Positions 8,413 to 16,508 are shown, counted from the stretch's first letter. The stretch is DNA of 33,624 nt from an uncultured Methylococcaceae bacterium (GCA_903934875.1 CAIZPP010000142.1:1-33624); one strand, 5' to 3'. The notes: generated by a model not told the origin, from the sequence alone. Program-made: numbers and translations.

Positions 8413-8432
8413 ATAGACCAGTTTTGGTCTAT
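8413..8432. promoter_or_regulatory. Palindromic operator upstream of hicAB
   Basis: Perfect 8-bp arms ATAGACCA and TGGTCTAT are separated by GTTT. The site lies 11 bp upstream of the hicA start codon. Given the helix-turn-helix in HicB, it is probably the autoregulatory binding site. The function is inferred from position and symmetry. Confidence 0.6.
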
Positions 8433-8490
8433 CAGCAATGGGCTTAAAGCTGTTGCAAAACCCGCTGAACGATACCAACAATATGAAGGT

Positions 8491-8595
8491 GTGCTGGACG
8501 GCTTAGGCTTCAAAGTGGTTTACCGGGAAAATGGTCAGAAAAGGGAATGGCTGATTAACCGCCAGTCCATTCTCTGCAAGGGAAAAAACCGTTAA
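8491..8595 (+). pseudogene. Possible remnant ORF, unrecognised
   Basis: A reading frame on the plus strand is open from about 8406 to a TAA at 8593-8595. Its only usable start is a GTG at 8491, which gives about 34 residues (GLGFKVVYRENGQKREWLIN and a short tail). The translated text looks protein-like, but the frame has no proper start upstream and I recognise no family. It may be the 3' end of a gene lost when hicAB arrived, or chance. Confidence 0.25.
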
Positions 8596-8627
8596 GATAG
8601 GGCATTGTTTCCGTTATCCTACCCGAT

Positions 8628-9734
8628 ATGAAAGTGAAATCCCACCTGCTCCTATCTCTACCCATTGCCATGGGGCTGCTGTCTATGGCAACGAACGGCC
8701 CTGCTGCGGGCGTTGAAACCCATACGGCGGGCGCCCATTATTTGATGCTGGCGGCCGCAGACGATGATGAGGAAGACGACGAGGAGGAAGAGGCCGTCGA
8801 TTACCGTGACCGGGTACGCGAAATCCAAGGCTGGATGCACCGTCGCAATGCCCAACGCAGCCAGGGTTCTGGTCTGACGGTGTCCCCTTCGTCCAATGAC
8901 GCATCAGGCTACCGGCCCTCTTACCGGGCTGTGCGCCGGGTCAGGCTACACAGAGCACACCATCGGGCCTACAGTCACAGACACCATAACAGACATGTTT
9001 CTTGGCACAGGGTAACGCACAAGCATGTGCATTCCCACAAGTCTGGCCATGTCCTCCATCATAGGCACAGTTACCGGCCCCATCATGTGTCTAGGCATGT
9101 GCGTCCGCAACGGCACACCCATCATGTTGTCCGGCATGTGCATCCGCACCGGCACGCCCATGTTGTCAGGCATGTGCGTCCGCACCGGCATACCCATGTT
9201 GTCCGGCATGTGCATCCGCACCGGCATACCCATGTTGTCCGGCATGTGCATCCGCACCGGCATACCCATGTTGTCCGGCATGTGCATCCGCACCGGCATA
9301 CCCATGTCGTCCGGCCTATGCGTCCGCACCGGCACAGCCATGTTGTCCGACATGTGCATCCGCACCGGCATACCCATGTTTCCAAACCTGTGCATACCGT
9401 GCGGCATAAACCTGTCCACAGCTTGGGTTCCCATCATGGGAAGGCCCATCATGCACACCTGCGCATCGTGCCACATCGCCATCAGGCACATTCCCCACAC
9501 TCTGCGGGCAAGCAGGCCCAACGTGTGGCTCGTCATGCGCAAGCGTCTAAACACCCTATAGCAGCCGGCCATGCAAAATTCCGGTCTAAACAGCAGGCCA
9601 ATCGTGTGGTCCACCATGCAAAAGTACCAAAACGCCATAGTATCAGCCATGCCCAGCCACAGTCCAAACATCTTGCTGTAAAGGCCAAAGCCAGACCGGC
9701 AAAAACAGTAAGGAAAGGCAAGTCCAAGCATTAA
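8628..9734 (+). CDS. Exported histidine-rich repeat protein
   Basis: A 368-residue protein with a signal peptide (KVKSHLLLSLPIAMGLL, probable cleavage near GPAAG). A very acidic stretch follows (about 46-57, DDDEEDDEEEE), then a long His/Arg-rich region from about residue 103 to the end. Residues 156-252 hold eight tandem copies of a 12-13-residue unit of type RHVHPHRHTHVV, rich in HxH and HPH pairs. Such density suggests binding of Ni, Cu, Zn or Co, or of a polyanion, in the periplasm or at the cell surface. This is inference, as no named family was recognised. Several other frames are open through the repeat, including a long antisense one. This frame was chosen because it has the signal peptide, a normal start and stop, and a sensible composition outside the repeat. 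Confidence 0.7.
   Translation: MKVKSHLLLSLPIAMGLLSMATNGPAAGVETHTAGAHYLMLAAADDDEEDDEEEEAVDYRDRVREIQGWMHRRNAQRSQGSGLTVSPSSNDASGYRPSYRAVRRVRLHRAHHRAYSHRHHNRHVSWHRVTHKHVHSHKSGHVLHHRHSYRPHHVSRHVRPQRHTHHVVRHVHPHRHAHVVRHVRPHRHTHVVRHVHPHRHTHVVRHVHPHRHTHVVRHVHPHRHTHVVRPMRPHRHSHVVRHVHPHRHTHVSKPVHTVRHKPVHSLGSHHGKAHHAHLRIVPHRHQAHSPHSAGKQAQRVARHAQASKHPIAAGHAKFRSKQQANRVVHHAKVPKRHSISHAQPQSKHLAVKAKARPAKTVRKGKSKH
9093..9383 (+). repeat. 36-bp tandem repeat array (8 units)
   Basis: One 39-bp unit (9093-9131) is followed by seven 36-bp units beginning at 9132, 9168, 9204, 9240, 9276, 9312 and 9348. Units 4 to 6 are almost identical in DNA, while the outer units carry substitutions, as in an array growing from the middle. 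Each unit encodes 12 residues, so copy-number changes stay in frame. Confidence 0.9.
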
Positions 9735-9745
9735 GTTGACGTTAC

Positions 9746-9765
9746 ACAACCCGCGTGGGTTGTGC
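9746..9765. terminator. Hairpin after the His-rich gene
   Basis: Perfect 8-bp arms CACAACCC and GGGTTGTG with a 4-base loop, 12 bp past the stop codon. No T-run follows, so terminator function is uncertain. Confidence 0.4.
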
Positions 9766-9774
9766 CATGTTACC

Positions 9775-9884
9775 CCGGATTGCGCCGCAAGCGGCTGCAT
9801 CCGGGCTACGGCACTGCCGAAACTCAGATGTGTTGGAGTGCGGCGACTCGTCGCCGCTATTTGCCTACGGTGGTGACGAGTCGC
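9775..9884. repeat. Two REP-like intergenic hairpins
   Basis: The first hairpin spans 9775-9806 (CCCGGA...TCCGGG with inner GCCGC...GCGGC). The second pairs 9843-9855 with 9872-9884, 12 of 13 positions complementary. They fill the gap between the His-rich gene and the 3' end of hpnB, and look like dispersed extragenic palindromes. Confidence 0.5.
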
Positions 9885-9931
9885 AGTAATGCACATATTG
9901 CCACCCTCTACCGATGAGTGCGCAAGGTCAG

Positions 9932-11059
9932 TTATTCTTTTGCCGAATAAATCCGATTTTTCCACTGGCTGCGGACGCCGCGCCAGAATCGAATAGCCGA
10001 GGTCCAGGTCATGGCGAGATATAATGTGGCGATGACCGGCAGCAACAAAGCCCATGCGACATTTCTGCCATAATAGCGCAAGGTTGGCCAGTAACTGACC
10101 ATCATGCCGACATACGCGGCGGCAGACCAAACCAGAGAATCACCCACCCCCCAAGCCATGCCCGCCGAGGGTGCCAGAAAAAGCGCCGCAAGCAATAGGG
10201 TGCAAAGGGCAAGCAATGCGGCAGAATAATTTAATTGCGTGAAGGCGGAGCGGGCCACCATTGCCCAAATGGGTTCGAGCCGGTCATAACAGCGCACACT
10301 GACCACCGAACGGGATTGGCCTATCCAAATTCGGTGGCCTATTTTCTTGACCTGTTTGGCCAGGTTGCAATCGTCGATAATCGCGCCACGTATGGCGGAA
10401 AACCCCCCGATTTCAACAAGCACTTTGGTTTGCAGCAAAATGCACCCGCCTGCCGCCGCAGCGACATAAGGGCTGTCGGAGTTTGCCAGTCGGAAGGGGT
10501 AGAGCAGCTTGAAAAAATAGATGAAGGCGGGCATGAGCAATTTTTCATAGAACGATTCCATGCGCAGGCTAGCCATGATAGAGACGAATTGCCGGTCATC
10601 GCGTTTTGCGTGGTCGAGCAGGGTTGCCACTAGGCCGGGTGCAAGCAGAATGTCGGCATCTAGCAGCAATATCCACTCTGTCTTGACTTCCCTAGACGCT
10701 TGCTCCAATGCCCATAGTTTGCCGCTCCATCCCTCCGGCAGGCTCTGGCTGTCAATAACGGCGAGATCGACTCCTCCCGCAGCCTGCTTGGCGACGCTTG
10801 CCGTGCCGTCTTCAGAAGCATCGTCCACTAGCACGACTTTAAGCCCAACGCCTTGTGCCGCCAATCCGCGCAGGGTTTCTGCGATCACGTCCGCCTCGTT
10901 GCGGGCGGGTATCAAGACAGTCACGTCCCCTAGCCCGCAGTTGCCGGTTGATTTTGGCTCCAAGGTTTCGCCGTTAAGCCAGGGTCGCCACGGCAAAACC
11001 AGCACGACAAACCAAATGACAGATGCAAAGATGGATAAGAAAAGTAAAATGGAATTCAT
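9932..11059 (-). CDS. hpnB: Hopene-associated glycosyltransferase HpnB
   Basis: A family 2 glycosyltransferase of 375 residues. It has an N-terminal membrane segment (about 3-22), then the GT-A core: VTVLIPARNEADVI, VVLVDDASEDGT, LPEGWSGKLWALEQA, and LLLDADI carrying the DxD metal site. IIDDCNLAKQVKKIGHRIW follows, and then three to four C-terminal membrane segments. The LPEGWSGK block and overall layout are typical of HpnB, which occurs in hopanoid clusters; its acceptor is not firmly known. The frame is open up to 11125, but a start there would lie inside the hpnH terminator hairpin, so the ATG at 11059, directly before the membrane segment, is used. No clear ribosome site is seen. It lies downstream of hpnH on the same strand, separated by the terminator. 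Confidence 0.88.
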   Translation of the reverse strand: MNSILLFLSIFASVIWFVVLVLPWRPWLNGETLEPKSTGNCGLGDVTVLIPARNEADVIAETLRGLAAQGVGLKVVLVDDASEDGTASVAKQAAGGVDLAVIDSQSLPEGWSGKLWALEQASREVKTEWILLLDADILLAPGLVATLLDHAKRDDRQFVSIMASLRMESFYEKLLMPAFIYFFKLLYPFRLANSDSPYVAAAAGGCILLQTKVLVEIGGFSAIRGAIIDDCNLAKQVKKIGHRIWIGQSRSVVSVRCYDRLEPIWAMVARSAFTQLNYSAALLALCTLLLAALFLAPSAGMAWGVGDSLVWSAAAYVGMMVSYWPTLRYYGRNVAWALLLPVIATLYLAMTWTSAIRFWRGVRSQWKNRIYSAKE

Positions 11060-11104
11060 ATCGCGCAAGGGCAAAGTTTCAGGGACTTTGGGTATGCAAC
11101 AAAC

Positions 11105-11140
11105 ACAAAAGCCCGCGACCGGCAACGGTGGCGGGCTTTT
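11105..11140 (-). terminator. Rho-independent terminator after hpnH
   Basis: A hairpin with arms AAAAGCCCGC (11107-11116) and GCGGGCTTTT (11131-11140). Read on the minus strand it starts 17 bp after the hpnH stop and ends in a T-rich run. Some transcription may still read through into hpnB. Confidence 0.75.
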
Positions 11141-11157
11141 GAGGGAAGGGGGAGGGA

Positions 11158-12276
11158 TTACTCCACAGCTTCGATGCGGATGGTGGGACGTACCGGGGCG
11201 GCCTGACCGGTTTCCCCCGGCTGGTTAACCCATTCGGGAACGGGTTCGGGTGCCATCGGCCCGTGAGTGCGCGGCCCCATTACACCGGCCCAGAGAGCTT
11301 TCAGCGGATTGCTGATGGAATCGTCGGCGGCGGTAGCTTCGAAACCGCAATGGGCCATGCAGTTGGCGCATTTCGGGTTTTTCGAGTTGCCATATTTGTG
11401 CCAAGGGGTTTCTTCCATCAAGGACTGGAAGCTAGGCGCGTAGCCTTCGTCCACCAACAGGTAACAAGGCTTCTGCCAGCCGAAAACATTGCGGGTAGGG
11501 TTGCCCCAAGGTGTGCAATTATAACTTTGGTTGCCGGCGAGGAAATCTAGGTATAATGGGGAGTGGTTTAGCGGCCATTGGCGGTCCTTGCCGATTTTAA
11601 ACACTTTTCTGAACAGTTCTTTGCTCTCGCGCATCTTGATAAAGATGTTTTTCAGCGGCGCATGTTCGTAGCTGAATCCAGGAGCGATGGTCACACCTTC
11701 CACGCCCAAGGCCTTGACGTAATCAAGAAATTCGGCGATTTCTTCTGCCGACTCGCCTTGGAACAGCGTGCAATTGACGGTGACGCGGAAGCCCTTGTCA
11801 ATTGCCAGTTTGATGACGTCCACTGCACGGTCAAACACGCCGGCCTGGCATACGGAGGCATCATGGCGCTCGCGGTTTCCGTCTAGGTGGATGGACAAGG
11901 TCAGATAGGGGGAAGGTTTGTAATCATCCATCCTTTTTTTCAACAACAATGCGTTGGTGCAAAGGTAGACATATTTCTTGCGGGCTATAATGCCTTCTAT
12001 GACTTGCGGAAGCTCCTTATGTAGCAAGGGCTCCCCGCCGGCTATGGATACGATAGGCGCACCACATTCGTCCACGGCGGCCAAGCAGTCATCCACACTA
12101 AGTCGGCGATTAAGAATTTCATCAGGATAATCAATTTTGCCGCAACCGGCGCAGGCCAAATTGCAACGGAACAAGGGTTCCAGCATAAGCACCAGGGGAT
12201 AACGCTTTACGCCCTTCAGCTTTTGCTTGAGCAGGTAGCTCGCCACGGTAATTTGTTGACGCAAAGGAACGCCCAT
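11158..12276 (-). CDS. hpnH: Adenosyl-hopene transferase HpnH (radical SAM)
   Basis: Joins the 5'-deoxyadenosyl group of S-adenosylmethionine to diploptene (hopene), giving adenosylhopane, the first step in making the C35 side chain of bacteriohopanepolyols. In the 372 residues the radical-SAM cluster motif CNLACAGC supplies Cys38, Cys42 and Cys45. It is followed by the SIAGGEPLLH motif and LTLSIHLDG. The C-terminal part has further cysteines (CANCMAHCGFE), typical of HpnH. The start is well supported by AGGAG about 9 bases upstream. It is divergent from the squalene synthase gene across a 428-bp gap and has its own terminator. Confidence 0.95.
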   Translation of the reverse strand: MGVPLRQQITVASYLLKQKLKGVKRYPLVLMLEPLFRCNLACAGCGKIDYPDEILNRRLSVDDCLAAVDECGAPIVSIAGGEPLLHKELPQVIEGIIARKKYVYLCTNALLLKKRMDDYKPSPYLTLSIHLDGNRERHDASVCQAGVFDRAVDVIKLAIDKGFRVTVNCTLFQGESAEEIAEFLDYVKALGVEGVTIAPGFSYEHAPLKNIFIKMRESKELFRKVFKIGKDRQWPLNHSPLYLDFLAGNQSYNCTPWGNPTRNVFGWQKPCYLLVDEGYAPSFQSLMEETPWHKYGNSKNPKCANCMAHCGFEATAADDSISNPLKALWAGVMGPRTHGPMAPEPVPEWVNQPGETGQAAPVRPTIRIEAVE

Positions 12277-12532
12277 TTTTTATTTCTCCTGGTTGAATCT
12301 GTTTGTAACTAGTCCGCCTAGGCATTGAGTTGCCATAGCTTTTCGGACCCACTCTTCGACTGTTTTGCTGTACGCTTAAGACTGCTTTAGACAGGGATAT
12401 TCTCAGACCATTCTCATATTTTCCAGCATAACTGTCCAATTGAAAACAAGTCAGTCCGGTTCATATGATAATGCAAAAATGTGTCGTTGCGTTGTTTTTT
12501 TCTCATAGTTTTTAGCTAATTTACAACATAAC

Positions 12533-12560
12533 TTGACGTGAATGCAAAAAACGATAGAAT
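12533..12560 (+). promoter_or_regulatory. Sigma-70-type promoter for the squalene/hopanoid operon
   Basis: TTGACG (12533-12538) and TAGAAT (12555-12560) are separated by 16 bp, giving a predicted start near 12567 and a leader of about 138 bases. The leader holds a small GCTTGG/CCAAGC inverted repeat (12602-12642). The rest of the hpnH to squalene synthase gap (12277-12704) is AT-rich, and I see no gene in it. Confidence 0.55.
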
Positions 12561-12704
12561 TTTATGACATTTATGCAACTCTGCAATGAGGCTTTATGGG
12601 AGCTTGGCGGTGTGCGGATTTCACCCCACGCCCAAACCAAGCCCTGGTGGCATTAAGCAGAGGCGCAGAATAATTAACCTAAATAACTGAAAATTAACAC
12701 CCAC

Positions 12705-13820
12705 ATGAACGGAAACCGTTCACAGAACAGCACGGCGGAACTTGATTCGCTGCCAGACGACGAACTTCAGGCTCACTTGCTAGAGGGAGTCTCGCGCACG
12801 TTCGCATTGACCATTCCGCAATTGCCGGAAGGTTTGGCCAAGCCAGTTTCCAATGCTTATCTATTGTGTAGGATCGTCGATACCATCGAAGACGAAGTCT
12901 CGCTAGACTCGGTCCAGAAACGTGAGTTTTGCCGTCAATTCATCGCCGTTGTCGCCGGGGAGGAACTGCCTGAGAAGCTGTCGCAGGCATTGTTCCCCTT
13001 GCTTTCGGAGCAAACTATTCCGTTGGAACATGAGTTGATCCGGTTGATTCCTAGGGTCGTCGCTATCACTCATGGGCTTGACGTTCAGCAACGGGAGGCT
13101 CTAAGCCAGTGTGTCGCCATCATGGGCAAAGGCATGGCGGAGTTCCAGGATCGCGACCTGAGGCATGGCTTGGTTGATATGAAGCAAATGGATAGCTATT
13201 GTTACCATGTTGCCGGCGTGGTCGGGGAAATGCTGACCCGCCTGTTTTGCCATTATTCACCTGAAATCGCAGTCCACCAAGAGTTAATGGTGAAACTGGG
13301 CGTGTCCTTCGGCCAAGGTCTGCAGATGACCAATATCTTGAAGGATATTTGGGATGATCATTCACGCGGTGTCTGCTGGTTGCCAGGCAACGTTTTTGCT
13401 GCTAAAGGTTTTGACCTTGCCGATTTGCAGCCAGGCCATAACAATCCGAAATTCGCCGCAGGTTTCCAGCAGTTGATCGGCATTGCCCATGCCCATCTGC
13501 GTAACGCATTGGAATACACTTTGCTTATTCCTGCTTATGAGACAGGAATCAGGGAGTTCTGCCTATGGGCATTGGGCATGGCCATGCTAACCCTACGCAA
13601 AATCAATGCCCATCTTTACTTTAGCGACTCCAAGCAGGTCAAGATCAGCCGTCGCAGCGTAAAAGCCGTGATTGCCGGTAGCCGCCTCGCGAGGCGTAGT
13701 GATATTTTGTTAAAAACCTTGTTTTATTTGATTGGTAGAGGTCTTCCCGCACCTGAACGCCAAGTTTTGGCCCTTGCGGCTACAGTAACGACGCCCGAGC
13801 AGTCGAAACCCAAGTTTTAA
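12705..13820 (+). CDS. Squalene synthase, eukaryote-like single-enzyme type
   Basis: Condenses two farnesyl diphosphates to presqualene diphosphate and reduces it to squalene. The 371 residues show the two Asp-rich motifs of trans-isoprenyl head-to-head synthases: RIVDTIEDE (D59, D63) and MTNILKDIWDD (D214, D217, D218). The text YCYHVAGVVGEMLTRLF and the DTIED form of the first motif resemble eukaryotic squalene synthase (FDFT1/ERG9) more than bacterial HpnC or HpnD. No HpnC, HpnD or HpnE gene lies in the cluster, which fits a one-enzyme route. The C-terminal membrane anchor of the eukaryotic enzyme is not evident. No good ribosome site is seen before the ATG. It lies 13 bp before shc, so the two are cotranscribed. 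The alternative, phytoene synthase, is less likely given the cyclase next door. Confidence 0.88.
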   Translation: MNGNRSQNSTAELDSLPDDELQAHLLEGVSRTFALTIPQLPEGLAKPVSNAYLLCRIVDTIEDEVSLDSVQKREFCRQFIAVVAGEELPEKLSQALFPLLSEQTIPLEHELIRLIPRVVAITHGLDVQQREALSQCVAIMGKGMAEFQDRDLRHGLVDMKQMDSYCYHVAGVVGEMLTRLFCHYSPEIAVHQELMVKLGVSFGQGLQMTNILKDIWDDHSRGVCWLPGNVFAAKGFDLADLQPGHNNPKFAAGFQQLIGIAHAHLRNALEYTLLIPAYETGIREFCLWALGMAMLTLRKINAHLYFSDSKQVKISRRSVKAVIAGSRLARRSDILLKTLFYLIGRGLPAPERQVLALAATVTTPEQSKPKF

Positions 13821-13833
13821 GAGGAAAATACCC

Positions 13834-15798
13834 ATGTTTAAAGAAGCAAGCTTACTTTTTGGCATTGATTCCGCCTTTCTAGGCTCAATGCAATCGCCGC
13901 TGGACGGCGCCATCGAACGCGCCAAAGAACACCTGCTTCGCCTGCAAAGCCAAGAGGGCTATTGGGTCTTCGAATTGGAGGCTGATTGTACCATCCCTTC
14001 CGAGTACATCTTGATGATGCATTTCATGGATGAAATCGACGAAGATTTGCAAGTGAAAATCGCCAATTTTCTGCGCACCCATCAAACTGAAGACGGCAGT
14101 TATCCGCTTTTCCGGGGAGGGGAGGGCGATATTTCATGCACTATCAAGGTCTATTACGCATTAAAAATGGCCGGTGATGATATCAGCGCCCCGCATATGC
14201 GGAAAGCCCGCGAATGGATACTTGCCCACGGCGGGGCGGCTAAGGCGAATGTGTTCACCCGTATCATGTTGGCCATGTTCGGGCAAATCCCTTGGCGGGG
14301 GGTGCCGTTCATTCCTGTGGAAATCATGTTGCTGCCCAAGTGGTTCCCTTTTCATTTGGACAAAATTTCTTATTGGTCACGCACCGTGATGGTGCCGCTG
14401 TTGATTCTTTGCACCTATAAAGTTACTGCCCGCAACCCGAATAAAATCAATGTGCGTGAATTGTTCACCATTGATCCAGAAAAGGAAAAGAACTATTTTT
14501 CGCATGTCAAAACACCCATGGGCAAGGCCATTTTGCTCTTGGAGCGTTGCGGACGCCTATTGGAACCTTTGATTCCGCGTTCCATGCGCAACAAGGCGAC
14601 GGCAAAAGCCCGCGACTGGTTCATGGAAAGGCTTAACGGCTATGATGGTTTGGGGGCAATTTTTCCCGCTATGGTGAATGCCTACGAAGCGATGGATTTT
14701 TTGGGCTTTCCAAAGGACGACGCGCGGCGCGGCATTGCTCTTGAATCCATTCGGCGCCTGTTGGTAGTCAAGGGTGACCAAGCTTACTGCCAACCCTGCG
14801 TTTCCCCTATTTGGGACACTGGGTTAGTTTCCCTCGCTTTGCAGGAAGTGGACAAATACGAGCAATGCGAGCAAACCCGGATGCAAATCAAGCAGGGTCT
14901 GCGTTGGCTGGCGAGCAAGCAATTAACCGACGAGCCAGGCGACTGGCAGGTCAAGCGCCCCGGTCTTCCTGGCGGCGGATGGGCTTTCCAGTTTGGCAAC
15001 AGTTGGTACCCTGATGTAGACGACTCGGCCGTGGTTGCCCATGCCTTGGTGCAATCTGAAGAAGAAGAATTCAGTGAAACCATTAGGCGCGCCGGAGTCT
15101 GGATAGCCGGCATGCAGTCCAGCAATGGTGGCTATGGCGCTTTCGATGTGGACAATGACCATTACTACTTGAATCATATCCCCTTCGCCGACCATGGTGC
15201 GCTGTTGGACCCGCCCACTGCCGATGTGTCAGGACGGTGCGCAATGTTTCTGGGCAATTTGGTTAAGACCAACCCCGAATATCAGCCGGTGCTGGACCGT
15301 TGTATCGCCTACCTGAAAAGCGAGCAGGAAGAAGACGGCTCATGGTTCGGTCGCTGGGGCACCAATTACATCTATGGTGTCTGGTCTGTACTGCTGGCTT
15401 ATGAAACAGCCGGTGTGTCCAAGGACGACCTTAGTGTCCGCAAAGCCGTGGCTTGGTTGAAGCGTAAGCAACGGGCTGACGGAGGTTGGGGTGAGGGCAA
15501 CATGACTTACCATGACAGCAGCCCGGATAATCGCGGCGAATTCCACACCAGCACAGCCTTCCAAACCGCCTTTGCGCTGACTGCCCTGATGGCTGCCGGC
15601 GAATCGGAATCTCTGGAAGTCCAGGCCGGCATTGATTATTTGCTGAGAACCCAGCAGGCCGACGGCTTCTGGAAAGACGTATGCTTTACCGCGCCTGGCT
15701 TCCCTAAGGTGTTTTACCTCAAATACCACGGCTATGATAAGTTCTTTCCGCTGTGGGCATTGGCCCGTTTCCGCAACGAGCGTTTTGCAGTCGCGTGA
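13834..15798 (+). CDS. shc: Squalene-hopene cyclase
   Basis: Cyclises squalene to hopene (diploptene) and hopanol at the cytoplasmic face of the membrane. The 654 residues have the usual length and several QW repeats (for example DGSYPLFRGGEGD, DGSWFGRWG, DGGWGEGN). The catalytic acid motif is DVDDSA at 394-399, where the family usually has DxDDTA; the Asp residues are intact. GWAFQFGNSWYPDVDD lies directly before the proton donor. The start is well supported by an AGAGGA ribosome site. The stop overlaps the GTG start of hpnG, showing translational coupling. Confidence 0.96.
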   Translation: MFKEASLLFGIDSAFLGSMQSPLDGAIERAKEHLLRLQSQEGYWVFELEADCTIPSEYILMMHFMDEIDEDLQVKIANFLRTHQTEDGSYPLFRGGEGDISCTIKVYYALKMAGDDISAPHMRKAREWILAHGGAAKANVFTRIMLAMFGQIPWRGVPFIPVEIMLLPKWFPFHLDKISYWSRTVMVPLLILCTYKVTARNPNKINVRELFTIDPEKEKNYFSHVKTPMGKAILLLERCGRLLEPLIPRSMRNKATAKARDWFMERLNGYDGLGAIFPAMVNAYEAMDFLGFPKDDARRGIALESIRRLLVVKGDQAYCQPCVSPIWDTGLVSLALQEVDKYEQCEQTRMQIKQGLRWLASKQLTDEPGDWQVKRPGLPGGGWAFQFGNSWYPDVDDSAVVAHALVQSEEEEFSETIRRAGVWIAGMQSSNGGYGAFDVDNDHYYLNHIPFADHGALLDPPTADVSGRCAMFLGNLVKTNPEYQPVLDRCIAYLKSEQEEDGSWFGRWGTNYIYGVWSVLLAYETAGVSKDDLSVRKAVAWLKRKQRADGGWGEGNMTYHDSSPDNRGEFHTSTAFQTAFALTALMAAGESESLEVQAGIDYLLRTQQADGFWKDVCFTAPGFPKVFYLKYHGYDKFFPLWALARFRNERFAVA

Positions 15799-16508
15799 CT
15801 AAGATAGGCATCCTCGTCGCGATGGCGGTTGAATGCCGCAGTCTGACACCTAAGCGGATACCGGAGGGTGGTTGCCTGGAATTAAGCGACGGCTGCATCA
15901 TTGGATTGTCCGGGGCAGGCCCTAAGGCGGCGCAAAGTTGCTGTGCCGCACTGGTTGAAGCCGGGGCTGCCTCTCTGATCAGTTGGGGCTGTGCGGCTGC
16001 TTTGGCACCAGGGATCAATCCAGGCGACTTAATCCTGCCGACCCGGATTGCCTGCACGGACGGTATGCAGATTGACACGGATGGGACGTGGCATGCACGC
16101 CTATTGTCCGAACTGGAAGGAAACATGACTGTCTACACGGGCATTCTTGCCGAAAGCGACCGCATAGTGGCACGGGAAGACGAAAAACGCGCTATCTCCG
16201 CCTGCACGGGGGCCATTGCCTTAGACATGGAGAGCGCTGCCGCCGCCCGCGCTGCCGGACAATTCAAACTGCCATTCCTGGCGATTCGAAGCATCGTTGA
16301 TCCAGTCGGTGTCACCCTGCCGCCGTCCGTACACGCTGCATTTGATGAAAACGGAATGCTGAATGTTCCAAAACTGTTGTTGCGGTCGCTACGGCATCCT
16401 GCCGATATGGTCGGAATCATCCGGCTAGGCAGACACTTTGGCGCGGCCATGAAATCCCTGCGCCTTGCCGCCGCCATAAGCCGTGAAGCCCATTTTGCCG
16501 CTGCTTGA
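15795..16508 (+). CDS. hpnG: Adenosylhopane nucleosidase HpnG
   Basis: A nucleoside phosphorylase-fold enzyme that removes adenine from adenosylhopane, leading to ribosylhopane and then bacteriohopanetetrol. The GTG start at 15795 overlaps the shc stop (GTGA) and gives 237 residues, placing the first beta strand (KIGILVAMAVECRSL) at the N-terminus as the family requires. The frame is open further upstream inside shc, but that part is not family-like. Seen in sequence: LSGAGPKAAQ (phosphate/ribose loop), ISWGCAAALAPGINPGD, ALDMESAAAARAA (ribose-binding Met-Glu), and RSIVDPVG with the base-contacting Asp. Third gene of the sqs-shc-hpnG-hpnN-hpnO row. Confidence 0.92.
   Translation: MTKIGILVAMAVECRSLTPKRIPEGGCLELSDGCIIGLSGAGPKAAQSCCAALVEAGAASLISWGCAAALAPGINPGDLILPTRIACTDGMQIDTDGTWHARLLSELEGNMTVYTGILAESDRIVAREDEKRAISACTGAIALDMESAAAARAAGQFKLPFLAIRSIVDPVGVTLPPSVHAAFDENGMLNVPKLLLRSLRHPADMVGIIRLGRHFGAAMKSLRLAAAISREAHFAAA

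Noticed and set aside
9093-9383. CRISPR array
   Set aside because: The repeats are directly adjacent with no unique spacers, and they are in frame within a coding sequence.
8946-10130. 394-codon antisense frame and 178-codon plus frame across the His-rich gene
   Set aside because: They exist because the 36-bp repeat lacks stops in several frames. They have no signal peptide, no recognisable domain and poor starts.
11060-11125. N-terminal extension of HpnB
   Set aside because: A start at 11125 lies inside the hpnH terminator hairpin; ATG 11059 precedes the expected membrane segment.
15753-15794. HpnG start inside shc
   Set aside because: The extra residues are not family-like. The GTG at 15795, overlapping the shc stop, puts the first beta strand at the N-terminus.
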